From Pachysolen tannophilus NRRL Y-2460 (taxonomy: Eukaryota; Ascomycota; Pichiomycetes; Alaninales; Pachysolenaceae), in NCBI GenBank assembly GCA_001661245.1, contig KV454011.1, positions 1,080,724 to 1,144,723 on the forward strand: a DNA stretch of 64,000 bases. Reading direction: 5' to 3'. Positions 61,033 through 64,000 of this stretch are shown in pieces. Position 1 is the first letter of the stretch. The number at the start of each line of letters is the position of its first letter. The position numbers and the translations under genes are program-made. Below the pieces are notes generated by a model. It made no database searches and was not told where the DNA came from. It saw only the letters and a list, made by a program, of their open reading frames with translations.

Positions 61033-62010
61033 TCAGCAAGGCTCTTGATTGCGCATCTTTATCTCTTTTTCTTCTTCTTCTTCTTCTTCTTCCTCCTCAT
61101 CTACCCAATCGCTTTCATTGCCATCGACAATATCATCTTGTAAAATTTCTGGTAAAAATGGTCTTGCTTCATCTTCTATCCGGTTACTACTTTTCGTAAT
61201 ACCGGCACCACCATGCTCTCCATGAATCCCATCTTCCTCATATTCTTCCCCAAGATCATCATCTGCATCTCCAATGAATTCGACATACTCTTCGGGTATC
61301 AATCCGGTATCGCCAGTTTCTGGATCATGAGCTACAAGCCACCCTTGACCATATTTATAATTTATTATCACTATTTGATTTTCAGTCAACTTCAACTCAT
61401 TATCATTTTCTGGATCAAAAGAATATAATGCAACAGCCTTCTTGTTCAATATGTCGTCGTAATTATCGTAATTATCGTCATCATTTCCATCATCTTCATC
61501 TTCATCGTCATCATTATCATAATCTTGTTCAAAAGAGGAACCTTTGGTATAACCAACTGTTGAATGATCAGCAACTCCACTTCTACCAGAATATTGTGTT
61601 GACCATGGCGGAAGATCACGTTCAAAGCTCCCATTTGCATTGGCATACCCATGATCAACGTTTCCATCGCCACCAATAGTTATACCATAATGTAATGGAT
61701 CTTTTTCAGAATAAGCAAAATCTTTAACCGACGTATACGACAAAGAACCTACAGGTTTTTGTAATTTATATATTATCTCCTGTGGTTCCCTTCTATCTTC
61801 ATCCAATTGATCCTCCTGATAACGTTGATTTTCCTGCTGACAATACCCCATTTTCGTTTTTCCAACTTCTTCTTCTTCATTATTATTATCATTATCATTA
61901 TAATTTTTATTTTCTCTTTGTCTTTCAAGAGGCGGCAGTGTCGATATCATATCTACTTTTGAATTTTGTTGCAACAACTGTAAGTTCAGTTTCTCATCTA
62001 CTATCGACAT
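61033..62010 (-). CDS. NBP2: Nbp2, SH3 adaptor
   Basis: A 325-residue adaptor (S. cerevisiae 236) that links the phosphatase Ptc1 to kinases such as Pbs2 and binds Nap1. The N-terminus is Gln/Asn-rich. The block SYTSVKDFAYSEKDPLHYG (about 93-111) matches the YISIKDYAYADSNPLHYG region of Nbp2. An Asp run precedes the SH3 domain (about 190-245) with KAVALYSFDPENDNELKL, YGQGWLVA and LIPEEYVEF. The conserved ARPF segment and an acidic W-D/E stretch close the protein. It lies between ACL4 and CWC15, as in S. cerevisiae. The N-terminal extension and acidic runs explain the greater length. Confidence 0.94.
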   Translation of the reverse strand: MSIVDEKLNLQLLQQNSKVDMISTLPPLERQRENKNYNDNDNNNEEEEVGKTKMGYCQQENQRYQEDQLDEDRREPQEIIYKLQKPVGSLSYTSVKDFAYSEKDPLHYGITIGGDGNVDHGYANANGSFERDLPPWSTQYSGRSGVADHSTVGYTKGSSFEQDYDNDDDEDEDDGNDDDNYDNYDDILNKKAVALYSFDPENDNELKLTENQIVIINYKYGQGWLVAHDPETGDTGLIPEEYVEFIGDADDDLGEEYEEDGIHGEHGGAGITKSSNRIEDEARPFLPEILQDDIVDGNESDWVDEEEEEEEEEEKEIKMRNQEPC

Positions 62011-62277
62011 TCTCTTCTTCTCCGTAATTCTTTTCTTCTAAAAAACAAATGAATATTCTCCCTATTACTGTTTTAATTTTCGATTTAAATTTTAATATAA
62101 TATTTTCATCTATAATAATAGATCTATCTATAAGAGAATCTGTTTTTTCTTTTTTTTTCTTTTTTTCTTTTTTTTTTTTTTTTTTTTTGAGTTATTTTTT
62201 TTTTATTTTATTTTTTGTTAACTAATTAAAAATTAGATGAACAATTTAAATATATTTTATTATATATGGATTAATAG

Positions 62278-63075
62278 ATGACTACTGCTCATAGACCGAC
62301 GTTTGACCATGCCAAAGGTGTGAAGAATCAAAACAAGACTTCTATAGTTCATGCGAGATCGTTGCCGGCTCATCGACAGTTGAAATTTAGGAAAAGAAGA
62401 TTACAAGCAGAAGAAGAAGAAGAAGATGGTGATGATGAAGAATTTAAAACTTTAAATGTTGATTTAAATAAAGCTAAGAAATCTGCTCTGGAATTCAAGT
62501 TAGAATTATTGCTGAAGGAGCAAAAGTATTATAAGGAGAACAATAAATTGTATAAAGATAGGTATTTGAGGAATGATTCAGATGAGCATGAAGAGACTTT
62601 GATGATTGAAGCTAATGGCGGTAGTGAAGAAACGTTTGAACAAAGAAGGCAAAAATTATTGGAAGAAACAAGGGATGTTGATGCTTCATCGAGTGAGGAG
62701 GAGGACGACGATAACGATAACGAGGAGGAAGAACCTGAAGAACCCGAAGAAGAAGAAGAAGAAGAAGAAGAACAAGAGGGTAGTTCAGAATCTGAGGATG
62801 ATTCTGAAGATGAGACTGAGCAATTAATGAAAGAGCTTGCCAAGATTAAAAAAGAACGAGAACAAGAAAAATTGCTGCTGGCAAAAGAGCTGCAAGAACG
62901 TGAGATGATGGGCAAGAATCCATTACTAAACAATAATTCCAATGGGAGAAGTTGGAGGAATGAGACAGTTTTCCAAAAACAAAATAAAATTGGTGGGAAT
63001 AAAGAAGATGGGTTTGTTAATGATTTGTTAAGAAATGAATTCCACAAGAAATTCATGGATAGGTTTATAAAATAA
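62278..63075 (+). CDS. CWC15: Cwc15, spliceosome (NTC-associated) protein
   Basis: A 265-residue splicing factor associated with the Prp19/Cef1 complex. The conserved N-terminus MTTAHRPTFDHAKG and VHARSLPAHRQLKFRK interacts with the spliceosome core in known structures. The middle is a long Glu/Asp run (about 140-180). The C-terminal helix has LAKIKKEREQEK and the family hallmark KNPLL, then SWRNETVFQKQ and a final FHKKFMDRFIK. The length is larger than S. cerevisiae Cwc15 (175) mostly through acidic low complexity. It is divergent from NBP2 by 267 bases of mostly T- and A-rich sequence. Confidence 0.94.
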   Translation: MTTAHRPTFDHAKGVKNQNKTSIVHARSLPAHRQLKFRKRRLQAEEEEEDGDDEEFKTLNVDLNKAKKSALEFKLELLLKEQKYYKENNKLYKDRYLRNDSDEHEETLMIEANGGSEETFEQRRQKLLEETRDVDASSSEEEDDDNDNEEEEPEEPEEEEEEEEEQEGSSESEDDSEDETEQLMKELAKIKKEREQEKLLLAKELQEREMMGKNPLLNNNSNGRSWRNETVFQKQNKIGGNKEDGFVNDLLRNEFHKKFMDRFIK

Positions 63076-63218
63076 ATAAATAAATACAATTCTTGAATCT
63101 TTTTTTTTTTTTAATGAATAATGATTATTGATTTTGCTTTTGTTTTTTTTTATAAATATATATATATATGTAAAAGTATCTGAATAAGTTAACAAATGTG
63201 TGTAGGAAAAATATTTAT

Positions 63219-63750
63219 TTATTTATTGACAACAATGATATTATCCAATTCATCTTTTTCAAATGCTTCAGCTTCAGCTTCTAAAATGAAAGGAGTCAAA
63301 TATGGAACATCTTCATCTAATTTTAAAACTTTTGATTTTGGTAATAACTGGTGAGACATTGCCAATTGTTGGGCGGTTAAAATTCTATAATTTCTAGCAT
63401 ATGTTTCAGAATTTGGTAATCTATGAATAGCCTTTTGCATAATTGGGGTTTCTTCAATCAATATATCATCCAATCTATAAATATAAATATAACCGCTGTT
63501 AGTAAAAACAATCTTTTTTTTTTCAAAAAAACAAATAAAAAAAAAAACCAAATCCACTTATTATATCTCTTATCTATATACCACAAGTTTCATTCATTTT
63601 AATTTTAATTTTAATTACTCACCTTAAACCCATTTCTCTGTAACCAGCCAAGTGAACAAACACTTTTGAAGCTGGAACAAAAAGAGATCTCAAGACAGGA
63701 GTCTTTAATATATAGTCACACTGCTTAACAACCGATGTTAATGAAGCCAT
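63219..63750 (-). CDS. QCR7: QCR7, complex III subunit 7 (two exons)
   Basis: Exon 1 63750-63623, intron 63622-63475 (148 bases, GTGAGT donor, TACTAAC at 63498-63504, TAG), exon 2 63474-63219; product 127 residues, identical in length to S. cerevisiae Qcr7. The splice splits Arg43 and joins YREMGLR to LDDILIEETPIMQKA. Later blocks NSETYARNYRI, LLPKSK and DVPYLTPFILEAEAEAFEKDELDN are typical. It is a matrix-side subunit of ubiquinol-cytochrome c reductase, needed for assembly. The frame of exon 2 runs back into the intron, so only splicing gives the right N-terminus. A HAP site lies upstream. Confidence 0.97.
63475..63622 (-). other. Intron of QCR7
   Basis: GTGAGT donor, perfect TACTAAC branch and TAG acceptor 20 bases beyond the branch site. 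Confidence 0.95.
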
Positions 63751-63916
63751 TTCTATCACAATATGAATATCAATATCAATATTAAATTATAATATAATAT
63801 AATATAATTTAATAATAATAATTATAATATAGTTAATAGATATTGTTAATAATGCTATTTTTTCTCTTTTTCTTGTTCTTTTACCGTCTTGAGCTTTGTT
63901 GTAATTTGGAAAAGTT

Positions 63917-63924
63917 TTATTGGT
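63917..63924 (-). promoter_or_regulatory. CCAAT box (ACCAATAA) upstream of QCR7
   Basis: On the minus strand ACCAATAA matches the HAP2/3/5 consensus ACCAATNA exactly and lies 167 bases before the QCR7 ATG. HAP control of complex III genes is known in yeasts; binding here is inferred. Confidence 0.6.
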
Positions 63925-64000
63925 TGTGCTATTGACACGGGGCTGCCACTAGAGAAAAACAGTAAAAAAAAAAGATAAAATTGACAGAACTAAAATTAGT

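Noticed and set aside
62529-63089. Minus-strand 186-codon Ser-rich frame opposite CWC15
   Set aside because: The Ser runs are the antisense of the Glu/Asp codon runs of CWC15.
1-64000. Retroelements, DNA transposons, virus-like elements or CRISPR arrays
   Set aside because: No reverse transcriptase, integrase, transposase or capsid-like frame, no long terminal or target-site repeats and no spaced repeat array were seen.

Overview
The window is nuclear DNA of a budding yeast (Saccharomycotina). Evidence: compact, mostly intronless genes in strongly AT-rich DNA with long A/T tracts; short introns with GTAAGT/GTATGT/GTGAGT donors and TACTAAC-type branch sites; yeast-specific genes (FUS1, ACL4, NBP2, SLP1); and local gene orders shared with Saccharomyces cerevisiae. 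The many retained introns (UFD1, IST1, HAP3, QCR7) and the filamentous-like MBP1-type DNA-binding domain argue for a lineage outside Saccharomycetaceae. The few CTG codons at alignable positions fit leucine better than serine, but this is not decisive. No virus-like element, transposon, plasmid or CRISPR array was seen.

Layout. 0.1-8 kb: a basic amino acid permease, FUS1 (cell fusion) with an inverted pair of pheromone response elements, and CAF120. 8.6-13.4 kb: an MBP1-type APSES/ankyrin cell-cycle factor, divergent from VTA1 (ESCRT/Vps4 cofactor). 13.7-24.6 kb: formin BNI1, divergent from SEC2 (Sec4 exchange factor), then AVT2. 24.8-32.1 kb, minus strand: TOF1 (fork protection), a spliced subtilisin-like protease and spliced HAP3. 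32.1-34.7 kb: a 2.5-kb intergenic region in front of a G1 cyclin. 37.4-45.8 kb, minus strand: SLP1 and TAF2. 46.3-51 kb: PIK1, convergent with three-exon IST1. 51.2-55.6 kb: TFC4, divergent from UFD1, whose intron directly follows its ATG. Then come an intron-bearing tRNA-Lys(CTT), the convergent pair ENT5/GIR2, then ACL4, NBP2, CWC15 and spliced QCR7.

Connections. MluI boxes (ACGCGT or ACGCGN) lie upstream of the MBP1-like gene itself, TOF1 and the G1 cyclin, so a G1/S circuit may lie partly inside the window. HAP3 is present and QCR7 carries a perfect ACCAATNA HAP site. BNI1 and SEC2 both serve polarised growth. VTA1 and IST1 both act on Vps4. Orders BNI1-SEC2-TOF1, PIK1-IST1, TFC4-UFD1, GIR2-ENT5 and ACL4-NBP2-CWC15 match S. 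cerevisiae neighbours. Most of the window is ordinary housekeeping sequence. The least explained parts are a small membrane-protein ORF between the pheromone elements and FUS1, a palindromic GGCGG array upstream of TOF1, and the long repeat-bearing cyclin promoter.
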